NCBI GenBank assembly: GCA_041665285.1
Contig: JBAYJC010000003.1
Span: forward strand, 1 to 64,000
Length of the DNA stretch: 64,000 nucleotides
Source: JBAYJC01 sp041665285
Lineage (GTDB): Bacteria > Patescibacteriota > Patescibacteriia > 2-12-FULL-60-25
Reading direction: 5' to 3'
How positions within the stretch are numbered: the stretch's first letter is position 1; each line of letters starts with the position of its first letter. A program made the position numbers and the translations under genes. The notes under the pieces are model-generated. The model made no database searches. It was not told where the DNA came from and saw nothing but the letters and a program-made list of their open reading frames with translations. Positions 48,185 through 57,137 of this stretch are shown in pieces.

Positions 48185-49762
48185 ATGCAAAAATCCTGGA
48201 CGTTTCCCCTTGCGCTTGGGCTGTGGGCTGTGGTGGTGGAGGCGTCGGTTGCGTTTCTATTTTTTCTGCATGCGCCACCTGGGACGCAATGGCTGGGAAG
48301 TACGATCGTCAATCCGCAGGACACGGCCATCTACCTCTCCTACATTGAACAAGGCGCTCGAGGATCGCTTCTTTTTGACAATCTCTTTGCTATTGAGCCA
48401 CAGCAGTCGCAATTGCTTTTGTTTTGGCTAATCCCCGGACTCATCGCGCGAACCGGTATCCCTCTTATTCTTACGCACGAAGGATTGCGGTGGATCATGA
48501 CCCTTTTTCTCGCGTTTGCGGTCTATACGATTGCGCGACCGCTCACCACAACGGAACGCGATCGCAGACTAGCATGTCTCCTTATTTTCGCGGGCGTGGG
48601 ACAAGGTTGGCTCTTTTCTGCAGTTCGGAGCGTATTGCCGATTACATCGACCCTTGAAGCAGTCGCGCCGGACATGGAGTTTGAGTTTTCCGTTGTGCCG
48701 GCACTGCTTTCTGGCGGGGCACACATTATCCTTTCCGTGGCATTACTCGCATTTGGCATGCACTCTGCCTGGCAAGCTATGACACGCCGCACCTCTCGTG
48801 ACGCATGGATCGCCTTTGCAACACTGGGGTTTCTCCTGGCATTCCATCCATATTTTGTACCACTCGTGGCAATTTTTCTCGCAGGCGCGGCTCTCATCAC
48901 ACAGCGACAGACCTCCTGGCATGAACGCCTGCGCGTGCTCGCTCCTCTCGCGCTCGCGTTTGTCCCCTGCGTCCTGATCTTCGCACCGTTTGTCTTTGAT
49001 CCCCTCTACAAATCCACGCGCGTCACGGCAAATATTCTGCCTCTGCGTCAACCCATGACATGGATCTTCACGTTGTTTCCTTTTGTCGTGGCTCTTGCCT
49101 GGCGCATCAAGAAACGAGTGGGCATCAAAAAAGAAGAATACTGGCTCCTCCTTTGGATTGCTTCCGCTGTCCTCTGTCTATTTTTGCCGTTCCCGTGGAC
49201 AAAGCGCTTTACACAAGCAGGCGGCATTGCACTCGTGCTCCTCACGCTCCCGGCTTGGCTGGCTCTGCGCGACCGCATCCAACGATATTCTGCGTTTCAT
49301 GTGATTGGCCTTCTCTTGCTAACCATCGCGGCTCTGAGTCCCCTTGCATTCCTACAAGAAGAATATCAGGCCACGCTCCTTCAAGAAGACACACCCTACT
49401 TTTACGCATCAGACGATAGTATCCTCGCCTGGGACCAACTCCGAAAGGACGCGCCTCACTGCACCGTGCTCGCTGATGATCCGTGGATAGGCGTGTGGAC
49501 CCCTGCCATGACCGGTTGCACAACCTTGTTTGGACACTCGATAGAAACGCCGTCGTATCAAACGAAACGTGCGCTGGCAAAACAGTTTTTTGACACGAAA
49601 AACCAGGATGACAGCCTTCGACTTCTCGCGCAGACAAGCTCGACACACATCCTCACCACAAGAAAAATGACGAGCGAGCAGACAGCGTCCCTGTTACGCG
49701 ACACGTCCTGGACCGAACAACGCTTTTCAGATGACACGCGCCTCTTTATCCGGCGAAAATGA
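48185..49762 (+). CDS. Polytopic membrane protein, GT-C-like
   Basis: The 525-residue protein has about 12 TM helices with an extracytoplasmic loop after the first (N-P-Q-D-T-A-I-Y-L-S-Y) that contains acidic and aromatic residues as in GT-C glycosyltransferases, and a soluble C-terminal domain of about 120 residues. No family-level motif can be named, so the assignment is by topology and context. The last 36 bp overlap the convergent ligase-like gene. It stands in a group with a GT2 and another GT-C-like protein. Confidence 0.6.
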   Translation: MQKSWTFPLALGLWAVVVEASVAFLFFLHAPPGTQWLGSTIVNPQDTAIYLSYIEQGARGSLLFDNLFAIEPQQSQLLLFWLIPGLIARTGIPLILTHEGLRWIMTLFLAFAVYTIARPLTTTERDRRLACLLIFAGVGQGWLFSAVRSVLPITSTLEAVAPDMEFEFSVVPALLSGGAHIILSVALLAFGMHSAWQAMTRRTSRDAWIAFATLGFLLAFHPYFVPLVAIFLAGAALITQRQTSWHERLRVLAPLALAFVPCVLIFAPFVFDPLYKSTRVTANILPLRQPMTWIFTLFPFVVALAWRIKKRVGIKKEEYWLLLWIASAVLCLFLPFPWTKRFTQAGGIALVLLTLPAWLALRDRIQRYSAFHVIGLLLLTIAALSPLAFLQEEYQATLLQEDTPYFYASDDSILAWDQLRKDAPHCTVLADDPWIGVWTPAMTGCTTLFGHSIETPSYQTKRALAKQFFDTKNQDDSLRLLAQTSSTHILTTRKMTSEQTASLLRDTSWTEQRFSDDTRLFIRRK

Positions 49763-50902
49763 AAACGTTGTTAAAAATGCGAGCATCCAAAAGACGATCG
49801 CAAGGTCGTTTTTGAAATAGGGCACATCTACAAGGCCTTGGATCAGGATTGCAAGCAAAGGAGCGATAACGCAAAAATCACGACGCTGGACCGCGAGCCT
49901 TGTCCACGTCCCAGCGATCCATACGAACGCCGCTATGCCGAGCAGGCCGGTCTCGCTCCAGAGGTTGAGGAGGATGTTATGCGGATATTGGAAGATTTCG
50001 ATAAAGGTCGCCTTATGAAAAGGTTTGAAGACAATCGGATAGCCGCCAAAGCCTGCGCCAGCGATTGGATGCGCTTTGAGCATTTCCCAAGTCTCGCGCC
50101 ACATAATCAAACGAACCTTCCCAGACCACTCCTTAAAAGCGAGCACACCCATCACCTTCATACGAATCGGCGCGATCGCGTAGGCCGTGATCGCGAGGAT
50201 CACGCCAGAACCAATCGCGATCAGGCGTGCGCGGCGATGAAGAAGCATGGCGATGGTAGACACGACAAACAAGGCGATAAAACCACCGTTGCTTCGTGCT
50301 AGAATGATGCCCACGAGCGATACGATTGCCGTAAGCAAGGAAAACAAACGTTTGCGATCCTGGAGCCATAAACAAAATGCCCATGCCCCAATAGGCGCTA
50401 CAAACAGCGATAGCGCATTCGGATAAGGGAACGGACCGGTTGCACGGCGGCCTGCGAGAATCGCGACGTCCCATGGATGAGGAATGCCCTTGCCTGTTGC
50501 AAACTGCACCGCAGACCACGCGACCACGATCACGACGGTCGCGTAAAGAGAGCGACGCAAATCACGCGCTTCGACCTCTGTGCGAATAACAGCCGCGAGC
50601 AAAACAAAGACGAACAGTGGCTCCAAAACATAGGCGCGCCAAAGACCCAAGCCCGTCCAAATACTTGGGGAGATGATCACGGCGACGAGCGTCGCGGCAA
50701 ACCAAGCAACAATAGGCCAACGCCAAGAACCCAGACGAGCCCATCCACGTTTCCAACCTGGTACTCCCTCGGTCAAAGTAAACGCGATTAATAGCCCTAC
50801 GAGGGCTAACTCTAGAAGTGTGGTGGGCAAAAACCCTACGTTGAACCGTACCAGGTACAAAGGGAGTGCAAGGGGTAAGAGAGTCAGGAGGCGTGGAAAC
50901 AT
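49727..50902 (-). CDS. O-antigen ligase-like (WaaL/PF04932) membrane protein
   Basis: The 391-residue protein has about 11 TM helices and the PF04932 segment with R-A-T-G-P-F-P-Y-P-N and P-H-N-I-L-L-N-L-W-S-E-T-G (Wzy_C). Members join polysaccharide chains to a lipid or protein carrier, or polymerise them. It is convergent with the preceding gene (36-bp overlap). Substrate unknown. Confidence 0.8.
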   Translation of the reverse strand: MFPRLLTLLPLALPLYLVRFNVGFLPTTLLELALVGLLIAFTLTEGVPGWKRGWARLGSWRWPIVAWFAATLVAVIISPSIWTGLGLWRAYVLEPLFVFVLLAAVIRTEVEARDLRRSLYATVVIVVAWSAVQFATGKGIPHPWDVAILAGRRATGPFPYPNALSLFVAPIGAWAFCLWLQDRKRLFSLLTAIVSLVGIILARSNGGFIALFVVSTIAMLLHRRARLIAIGSGVILAITAYAIAPIRMKVMGVLAFKEWSGKVRLIMWRETWEMLKAHPIAGAGFGGYPIVFKPFHKATFIEIFQYPHNILLNLWSETGLLGIAAFVWIAGTWTRLAVQRRDFCVIAPLLAILIQGLVDVPYFKNDLAIVFWMLAFLTTFSFSPDKEARVI

Positions 50903-50959
50903 GCCACCACGTTACCGTCCCCTTCCCCTTCTGGCCAGTCCCCGGTATGCTGGAGCCCT

Positions 50960-51190
50960 ATGGCAACCATTGACCCTCAGGTGCTCGAAAAGCTCTGCTA
51001 CAACGAGCAAGGCATCCTCAAAACCAAATCTGAATGCCGCGCATCACTCATCAACAAGTTGATTTTGGACGACATGATCGACATTGATGAAGCGGAAAAT
51101 CACGTAGACAAATTTTTGCGTGAAAAAAACTATTGGAACGAACCCACGCTGGAAGAAATCCTCGGCGACATGACCGAAGAGGAAACATAA
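50960..51190 (+). CDS. Hypothetical small acidic protein
   Basis: The 76-residue protein is soluble, acidic and helical (E-S-L-I-N-K-L-I-L-D-D-M, E-A-E-N-H-V-D-K-F-L-R-E-K-N-Y-W). I do not recognise it. A TATGCT box (50946-50951) ends 8 nt before the ATG, so the mRNA is leaderless; a hairpin terminator follows. The complete unit suggests it is expressed. Confidence 0.6.
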   Translation: MATIDPQVLEKLCYNEQGILKTKSECRASLINKLILDDMIDIDEAENHVDKFLREKNYWNEPTLEEILGDMTEEET

Positions 51191-51200
51191 GATGCTGAGA

Positions 51201-51232
51201 AAAAATATCCCCCATTGTGGAGATATTTTTTT
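51201..51232 (+). terminator. Terminator of the 50960 gene
   Basis: AAAAATATC (51201-51209) pairs with GATATTTTT (51222-51230), followed by TT. The loop is 12 nt. Confidence 0.65.
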
Positions 51233-51315
51233 CACGGCCACCAAGCATGGAAGCGGCCAAGATGTCGTGGAAAGGCTGACTGACCTATCTTTCTTACGTT
51301 CCTTGCAGACCCGCG

Positions 51316-52089
51316 TCAATGGAAAACAGTGGATAAGTTTTTTTCTTGAACCTCTTGTGTGACGTTTTTCACACGTTGCCGAATGCGATACACACCAAAA
51401 ATAAATGCCCATGCATCGCGCCACAACCGCACGGTACTGCGTCGGCGATGATCGCGGTGCTCTACCCATGTCACAGGCATTTCCGCGATATGCCATCCTC
51501 GCGCGTGCACATGCGCCAGCAGTTCGGAATCAAATAACCACGTTCGCTCCTCCAGGTGCGGAAGGATTTCGCGTACCACGCGTGGAGAGACGGCCTTGAG
51601 CCCGCACTGCGCATCGTGCACAGGCAAATGCAACACGCATTTCTGCCAGGTGCGATAGGTACGCGACACAAGCGACCGCAGGCACGACCGATCAATGGAC
51701 GCGCCAGCCACATAACGCGAACCGCACGCCGCATCCATTCCTCCAGAGATCACGGACGCAAAAAGGTCCTGCATCCGGTCAATGCCTGCCGCAAGATCTG
51801 CGTCTGTAAATAAAAACACGTCTGCCGCTTCTGCAGACGCTCGCCATGATGCGATAATCGCCTGCCCTTTCCCGCGACCTTGCACACGAAGCAGGCGCAC
51901 CCGCGGGTTCAGAGATGCCACACGCTCTACGATCGCTGACGTGGCATCTGTGGAACCATTTTCTGCGACCTCAATCATCCAATCGACATGAGCGAACGTC
52001 TTGGCACACATCTCCGACAACAAGCCAAGGTTCTGTTCAATAACAGTTGCCTCGTTGTTTGCAGGGACCGTGATAAGCACGCGCGGCAT
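51316..52089 (-). CDS. Family 2 glycosyltransferase
   Basis: The 257-residue GT-A protein transfers a sugar from a nucleotide donor, possibly to a lipid carrier. T-V-P-A-N-N-E-A and E-V-A-E-N-G-S-T-D-A-T are at the N-terminus, the DxD metal motif is T-D-A-D-L-A, and H-D-A-Q-C-G-L-K-A fits dolichol-phosphate mannosyltransferase-like members. It follows the GT-C-like gene by 2 nt. Confidence 0.88.
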   Translation of the reverse strand: MPRVLITVPANNEATVIEQNLGLLSEMCAKTFAHVDWMIEVAENGSTDATSAIVERVASLNPRVRLLRVQGRGKGQAIIASWRASAEAADVFLFTDADLAAGIDRMQDLFASVISGGMDAACGSRYVAGASIDRSCLRSLVSRTYRTWQKCVLHLPVHDAQCGLKAVSPRVVREILPHLEERTWLFDSELLAHVHARGWHIAEMPVTWVEHRDHRRRSTVRLWRDAWAFIFGVYRIRQRVKNVTQEVQEKNLSTVFH

Positions 52090-52091
52090 AG

Positions 52092-53603
52092 CTAACGCAT
52101 CTCATACAACACATTGCGTTCGTCTTTGTACAGAAGGTTGAGCTGTGTGCTTGTGGCAAGCGCCTCTAAAAACTCTTTTGGATCCCAGGAGGAAACAAGA
52201 ATAAGCCGCGCATCAAATTGTTCGCGCACGGTTTGCGTGATTTTCTCCACGTCACGCTCGTCCGTCATCTTTTGAAGCGCGTCTGATCGCGCCGGATCTT
52301 TTTCCAAAAGAAATGTTGGATCTAAACCCACCACGTATTTTTGACGATCCAAGTGGTAGAAGAGCTCAGGAAACTCATCAAACCGCGTATGAAAGACGCG
52401 CTCCCCTGGCTCTGTGTGTTCGGCAATGGTCTGCGCAAGTTTCGCGTCCGCATCATACCGATCCGCATCAGCACGCAAGCCTGTGTAGGTGACGTGATAC
52501 GCACGGATCATCATGCCAAAGATGAGCACGGCAAACACGCCGAGCAATTTCTTCTGCACGCGCAACTCTTGCCACAAACGTTCGACATCTACGAGCGTCC
52601 ATAAAGAAGAGACCCAAAGAATCGCCACAGGCACAAGATACTCCACCATACGGCGGCTCTTGAGCGTCAGGACAAACAGCGCGGCAAACACAAACGCCCA
52701 TCCCATGATCTGCTTGGCTCGTGGCCGATCCAGGTCTGGTTTGCGTGCAAACAGCATGCCATACAACGCACCAAGCGAAGCCACAAGCAAGAATCCAAAG
52801 CTCGCGACCATGGATGGGATATCTGTGGAGAGCCACTCATCGCCCATACGCACACGGCCCATGGGAGTAAGCACGCCGATCTTCACGATCTGCACCCAAA
52901 GGAAGGCGATGTTGTCTGGAAAGTTTGGATGCAGGACAATGCCAACCACACAGCCAATGATCGTGGCGAAAAAGGCAAAGACTCCAGAACACAAAAAGGA
53001 TTCTTTCCACGAACGACGCTCCACAGACCGAAGAAACAAGAGTTCTCCTGCAACATATAATCCTTGCGCTCCCAGCAAAATCTCCCAGCCTCCGTGCGAT
53101 AGGGCGAAAAGTGCGCCAATGATTGCGCCTAGGATCGGCTTGCGTAATGCAACGGCCGCAAGACCGATCACGAAAAAAATCAGTGCCCAAGGCGAGGCTT
53201 TGCCAAGAGATAGACGAAAGAGCAATGAGGTTTGCGTGAGCGCCGCAAACAGCCAGAACCACGGACGTTCGATCTTGAGTGCGTTGAGCACGGCATACAA
53301 CGCCACCATAAAAAGCGCACCAAAAGTCACAGCCGCGATCTGGATGCCGGGGAGAGTGCCAAAAAAGCGCAGGAATGGCATGAGTCCCACATGAAAAAGG
53401 TAGTGATGGTCTGCAAAATGTGTGCCGAGTGTTGTGAGATCAAGCCAAGGAAACGCATGAAGCGCACCGCTTGCCATCATGAGGGTCGTGATCTTTGCAT
53501 GATAAAACGCATCCGGATCCACAAACATGCCCCAAGGCTGGAGGAGCGCAAAGACAAACGCACTCAGAAAAAAAACAAGAGGATACGCAATCCATTTTCG
53601 CAT
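52092..53603 (-). CDS. GT-C-like/STT3-type membrane glycosyltransferase
   Basis: The 503-residue protein has about 11 TM helices. The first loop has D-P-D-A-F-Y-H-A-K and then H-F-A-D-H-H-Y-L-F-H, a layout like the acidic catalytic loops of STT3/PglB oligosaccharyltransferases and other GT-C enzymes. The C-terminal 130 residues are soluble, without a clear WWDYG motif. ATG 53603 lies 6 nt after a TATCCT box, so it is leaderless. The GT2 gene is next downstream, so the two may build and transfer a glycan. Confidence 0.75.
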   Translation of the reverse strand: MRKWIAYPLVFFLSAFVFALLQPWGMFVDPDAFYHAKITTLMMASGALHAFPWLDLTTLGTHFADHHYLFHVGLMPFLRFFGTLPGIQIAAVTFGALFMVALYAVLNALKIERPWFWLFAALTQTSLLFRLSLGKASPWALIFFVIGLAAVALRKPILGAIIGALFALSHGGWEILLGAQGLYVAGELLFLRSVERRSWKESFLCSGVFAFFATIIGCVVGIVLHPNFPDNIAFLWVQIVKIGVLTPMGRVRMGDEWLSTDIPSMVASFGFLLVASLGALYGMLFARKPDLDRPRAKQIMGWAFVFAALFVLTLKSRRMVEYLVPVAILWVSSLWTLVDVERLWQELRVQKKLLGVFAVLIFGMMIRAYHVTYTGLRADADRYDADAKLAQTIAEHTEPGERVFHTRFDEFPELFYHLDRQKYVVGLDPTFLLEKDPARSDALQKMTDERDVEKITQTVREQFDARLILVSSWDPKEFLEALATSTQLNLLYKDERNVLYEMR

Positions 53604-53609
53604 AAAAAG

Positions 53610-53615
53610 AGGATA
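53610..53615 (-). promoter_or_regulatory. -10 box of the GT-C/GT2 operon
   Basis: TATCCT on the minus strand, predicted start at the ATG (53603). Confidence 0.5.
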
Positions 53616-53633
53616 CACCGTGCGCGGTCTCAA

Positions 53634-53676
53634 GAAAATAAAACCGCCTCGGCATCCAGGAAGGACGCCGAGGCGG
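53634..53676 (-). terminator. Terminator of the Cys-repeat membrane protein operon
   Basis: A 10-bp perfect GC-rich stem (53644-53653 with 53667-53676), then TTTTATTTTC on the minus strand. Confidence 0.9.
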
Positions 53677-53684
53677 AGGAGCTC

Positions 53685-55604
53685 CTACTGACAGGCACCA
53701 AGCGCACGTTGCCGCGCGCGATAGGCGCTGTTCGGATCGTCCGGGTCACCCACCTCCGCACAGGAGGGAAGGGTGGAACCGGTCCCCGAGGAGGGGGGCG
53801 CACCGCGCGACGAACGTCGACGCGGCGGCGGATCCGACGAAGGAGCAGGCTCGGGCGCAGGCGCCGGAGCCGGAGTTACGGTCGGCTGAGGAGCCGGAGC
53901 CGTCTGAGCCGCACGGTTGCGCGCGGCTTGTTCCACAGCATTCACTGCTGCGGCCGCGAGCTCGCGAAGCGCGCTTGCCTCGCACTGCCCCTCGTTACAC
54001 GTTTCCGTGTCCCGACAGACGTTGCCACAGGCGCCGCAGTTGTTACGGTCGCTCTGCACGTCCATGCAGGCATTGCCGCCGCACACGAGCTGACCCGTTG
54101 CGCAGGCCATGCACGTTCCGCGATTGCACGCCTCGGTCGCTCCGCAGACTCGCCCGCAAGCGCCGCAGTTGTCGTGGTCGTTGCGCGTGTCCACGCACCG
54201 CGTGCCGCCGCAGACCATCTGCGAACCAGGGCACGTGATCGGCATGTCTGCTGCGGAGACCGGCGCGGGGTTGAACGCCAGCGGGTCTCCCTCAGAGCGG
54301 GAGAGGTTAACGATCTTCCCGCCCACGACCGCCGCGAGCACGATGATCAGGATGATCGCCACCGTGTTGCGCACCTTGCCCAGCACGTTCTCGCCAGGCA
54401 GAAGCTTCACGATGGCGAAGATCGCTCCGATCAGAACGGGCACCGTGACGATGAACCCGGGCCACCACGGGAGGTTGAGCATCCCGTTGATGACCTGCAG
54501 GCCGTCGTTCCAGTACACCGTGATCGGGGTGAACCGCTCGCGCTTGTGGGCCACCATGACGATGACCTGGAACAGGCGCCACACCGCGATCGTGACCACG
54601 GAGATGATGAAGAGCGTCGCCTCGTTGTTCCACACCTTCTTCCACAGCCACAGCACCGCGAGTTCCACGGAGGCGATGACGAGAAGGACGAGGACGATGC
54701 CGCCCACGAGCACGTAGTGGGCCACGACCATGGTGAAGGCCATGACCACGAGCAGTGCGCCGAAGAGCGTCTTCACGCCCGACTCGAGCCCTTCGCCAGC
54801 GGCGGCAAACGGGATCTGCGTCGTTTCGGGCACCACGTTGTTGAAGTTATCGTTCGTGATCCCCCAGAGCCCCACGAGGAGCGGCTTGAGAAGTGCGCGG
54901 AGCACTCCGTTTACCGCGCCATGAGCGCCCTGAAGCGAACGTCCCAGAGCCATCGTGGCCGCGATCATGACCACGATCACCGAGGCCCACGCGATGTAGC
55001 CCATGAGCTGGACTACAGCCTGACTGAACCACGAGAGGTCGTGGTCCGTGTACAGGATGGACGCCTGGACGATGATCCACGTGCCGTGGACCGCCAGGTT
55101 CCCCATGATGTACAGGAAGCCGCGAACCGGGGACAGCCCCTTGCCCTCGCGAGCATTCCGGAGTTCTTCCTGGGTCATGAGGTCCGCAGGAGCCACAGGC
55201 GCAGGCACAGTTCCCTGCGCGAGCGCCGCGTAGTGCTGGTGCGATGCGATCAGCCGAGCCCATTCGACCGGGCTCGTGCGCACCGTCCGAATGAACGCCG
55301 CGATGAGGATCACGGCGGACATCCACTGCAAGTACTTGGTGATCGTCGGCACGTACCAGGGGATTTCCGCCCCCAGCTTGTACTGCACGAACAGACGCGC
55401 GGTCTGCTCGAGCGCGACGATCAACACGAGCGTAGCCACGAACCAGAGCTTCAGCCTTCCGGCCACGCTCTGCTCGTACCACGCCGTGAAGAGTCCGAGC
55501 CCGACCTCGCCCGCCCTGAAGGCGAAGACGAGGGCCGCCCTGAGCTCGTCGGAGAAGTGCATCCCCCCAACGAGCAGTGCCACGAACGCGACGAAATCTC
55601 CCAT
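53685..55604 (-). CDS. Polytopic membrane protein with Stig1-like Cys repeats
   Basis: The 639-residue protein has about 10 TM helices in the first 440 residues, then an extracytoplasmic tail with two tandem 35-residue repeats (C-G-G-x-x-C-x-D...D-x-x-N-C-G-A-C-G-x-V-C...C-x-x-G-x-C) and a Pro/Ala-rich, Arg-containing C-terminus. The repeats resemble Cys-rich modules common in Myxococcota secreted proteins. ATG 55604 has GAGG further upstream; a GTG lies one codon earlier. GC-rich codons and a strong terminator mark it as part of the GC-rich set. It follows the 55646 gene by 41 nt. Function unknown. Confidence 0.65.
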   Translation of the reverse strand: MGDFVAFVALLVGGMHFSDELRAALVFAFRAGEVGLGLFTAWYEQSVAGRLKLWFVATLVLIVALEQTARLFVQYKLGAEIPWYVPTITKYLQWMSAVILIAAFIRTVRTSPVEWARLIASHQHYAALAQGTVPAPVAPADLMTQEELRNAREGKGLSPVRGFLYIMGNLAVHGTWIIVQASILYTDHDLSWFSQAVVQLMGYIAWASVIVVMIAATMALGRSLQGAHGAVNGVLRALLKPLLVGLWGITNDNFNNVVPETTQIPFAAAGEGLESGVKTLFGALLVVMAFTMVVAHYVLVGGIVLVLLVIASVELAVLWLWKKVWNNEATLFIISVVTIAVWRLFQVIVMVAHKRERFTPITVYWNDGLQVINGMLNLPWWPGFIVTVPVLIGAIFAIVKLLPGENVLGKVRNTVAIILIIVLAAVVGGKIVNLSRSEGDPLAFNPAPVSAADMPITCPGSQMVCGGTRCVDTRNDHDNCGACGRVCGATEACNRGTCMACATGQLVCGGNACMDVQSDRNNCGACGNVCRDTETCNEGQCEASALRELAAAAVNAVEQAARNRAAQTAPAPQPTVTPAPAPAPEPAPSSDPPPRRRSSRGAPPSSGTGSTLPSCAEVGDPDDPNSAYRARQRALGACQ

Positions 55605-55645
55605 CACAGACTCTCTTCCTCGTGGCTAGGCCACGTTACGTACTA

Positions 55646-56617
55646 CTACTTCCTGAAGCCGGCCCAGCGGAGCATCCGCTTGACCGTCGCAGACCAACCC
55701 TCGGGCTGTGGCGCGTGGTCGATGGCCACGATCCCACCGAGTCCGGCGTTGACCTTCTCGATGTTGGCCTTCACCTGGACCCGGACCTTGCTCTTCGGAT
55801 CCAGAAGCTCGCGCTTCATGTCCTCGAGCATGTTCATTCCCGCCTTGGCCGCCTGCGTTGCCGCGGCGTCGCCAGGCAGGAGCACGCCCTTGAGCGTCGC
55901 AACCCGGACGTCCGGGTCCTCGAGCGAGAGGACGGAGATGAGCACCTCGAGAGTCACGCCCTGCACCTTTCCGATGCTAGCGTAGAACTTCGCGGCCTCT
56001 TCCTTCCCCTTCTTCATCTTCTCCCGCGTGACGGTCAGAGTGTCTCCGGGCTCGTCCTTGGGACCGAGCGAGTCGGCGATCTTCGCCAGGCTTTCCTCGT
56101 ACCGCGGCACGAGCGTCGCGTACATCGGGTCCCTGGCGGCGAGGCTCTTCAGCTCCGCAAACGCCTTGAACACCGACATCGCGCCAGGACCAGATGCGTC
56201 CTTCTTGGAGAACCCCGTGGCCTTGGCCACCTCGTCCACGCTCCTACGGATGAGACCCTTGTACTCGTCCGGCGCCGTGGGAACGGCTTGATTCTTCAGG
56301 TTGATGAACACTCCGCGGACCAGGCCCTGGGCCGTGCCCTCGGCGAATTCTGACCCGAAGATGCCCGGGAGAAGCGAAGGTACCAGGATGGCACCCGCGT
56401 TCATGAACTGCTCCATGCTCGCGGGGTTCCCGGCCGGGCCGATGAACGCCACGATGGCGTCATACAGCCCCTGCATCGCGGACGACAGGAACGGGATCTT
56501 GCTGATGTTCACGCCCACGTAGCTCCCCAGCACTTCGAGAAGTGCGACGAGGAACTTGACCTGGGCATCCTTGTTCCAACCGCCGCCCGTAGCCCCTCTG
56601 CTCTTGTCCTTTGCCAC
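55646..56617 (-). CDS. Hypothetical protein, GC-rich island
   Basis: The 323-residue protein is not recognised. An N-terminal helical part with moderate hydrophobicity (F-L-V-A-L-L-E-V-L-G-S-Y-V, A-I-L-V-P-S-L-L-P-G-I-F) is followed by charged helices (E-K-M-K-K-G-K-E-E-A-A-K-F) that could form a coiled coil. No signal peptide. The start codon is GTG 56617 with purine-rich sequence upstream. It precedes the Cys-repeat membrane protein by 41 nt and shares a promoter with it, so it may be a peripheral partner. Confidence 0.6.
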   Translation of the reverse strand: MAKDKSRGATGGGWNKDAQVKFLVALLEVLGSYVGVNISKIPFLSSAMQGLYDAIVAFIGPAGNPASMEQFMNAGAILVPSLLPGIFGSEFAEGTAQGLVRGVFINLKNQAVPTAPDEYKGLIRRSVDEVAKATGFSKKDASGPGAMSVFKAFAELKSLAARDPMYATLVPRYEESLAKIADSLGPKDEPGDTLTVTREKMKKGKEEAAKFYASIGKVQGVTLEVLISVLSLEDPDVRVATLKGVLLPGDAAATQAAKAGMNMLEDMKRELLDPKSKVRVQVKANIEKVNAGLGGIVAIDHAPQPEGWSATVKRMLRWAGFRK

Positions 56618-56709
56618 TGCCTTTTTCAGCCTTTCTCCCCTTTTCTATGGGGATTTGGAAATGTGGTTGTCAGAGACCATCCCGGATACCTTATCCAGGA
56701 AACACTAAA

Positions 56710-56738
56710 TAATAGCAGAAAAAACCCATTTTGTCAAG
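56710..56738 (-). promoter_or_regulatory. Leftward promoter of the GC-rich island
   Basis: TTGACA (56733-56738), 17-nt spacer, TATTAT (56710-56715): a near-consensus promoter with leader about 86 nt. Confidence 0.85.
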
Positions 56739-56772
56739 CATGGGTAAACAACCCAGATCCAGCACACGATCC

Positions 56773-56801
56773 TTGACAAAACCCCATTTTTGTGGTATCT
56801 T
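56773..56801 (+). promoter_or_regulatory. Rightward promoter of the GC-rich island
   Basis: TTGACA (56773-56778), 17-nt spacer, TATCTT (56796-56801). It faces the leftward promoter and mirrors its first bases (TTGACAAAA in both). Confidence 0.75.
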
Positions 56802-56809
56802 TCTTTGTT

Positions 56810-56837
56810 CTACTGGGAGAGTTTTTCTCCTCAGTAG
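56810..56837 (+). other. Leader hairpin near the 5' end
   Basis: CTACTG-GGAGA (56810-56820) pairs with TCTCC-T-CAGTAG (56826-56837) around GTTTT. It lies within a few bases of the predicted transcription start and could protect the 5' end or regulate the lipoprotein operon. Confidence 0.5.
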
Positions 56838-56859
56838 GGTTCATTAAAACCCTATTTGT

Positions 56860-57022
56860 TAGAGCCTATCTCAAAAATCGCTTTTGAGACGAAAACCGAC
56901 TATTCCGAGCGAAAGACGTGAAGGATGAGGAAAAATATCGGGCATATTTTGACGAATACTGAACGGCTTGGAGCCGGAATAGGCGGTTTGCAGGCCAAAA
57001 TGGATTTTTGAGATAGGCTCTA
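56860..57022. mobile_element. MITE-like element with 20-bp terminal inverted repeats
   Basis: TAGAGCCTATCTCAAAAATC (56860-56879) is repeated exactly in reverse complement at 57003-57022. The similarity continues inwards imperfectly (AAACCG-CTATTCCG on both sides) for about 45 bp. Ends abut TA, as expected for TA target sites of IS630/Tc1-type elements. At 163 bp there is no transposase gene. Confidence 0.85.
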
Positions 57023-57031
57023 GGCAAAAAA

Positions 57032-57089
57032 GTCATCCTGAGCGTTGCAAAGACCTTGAAATATAGGCCTCTGTGGCGCTCAGGATGAC
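57032..57089. repeat. Inverted repeat of the CATCCTGAGC type
   Basis: GTCATCCTGAGCG (57032-57044) and its exact reverse complement (57077-57089) flank 32 bp. Sequences of this type occur as dispersed repeats in many bacterial genomes. Confidence 0.7.
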
Positions 57090-57137
57090 ACTTCGTCACC
57101 TCGATGCCCCCAGCTAAGCTGGGAGAAGGAGCGTGTC

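Noticed and set aside
53232..55985. 917-codon open frame on the plus strand
   Set aside because: It is antisense to three genes with recognisable protein features. Its translation is Arg/His/Asp-rich low complexity, as expected from a GC-rich opposite strand.
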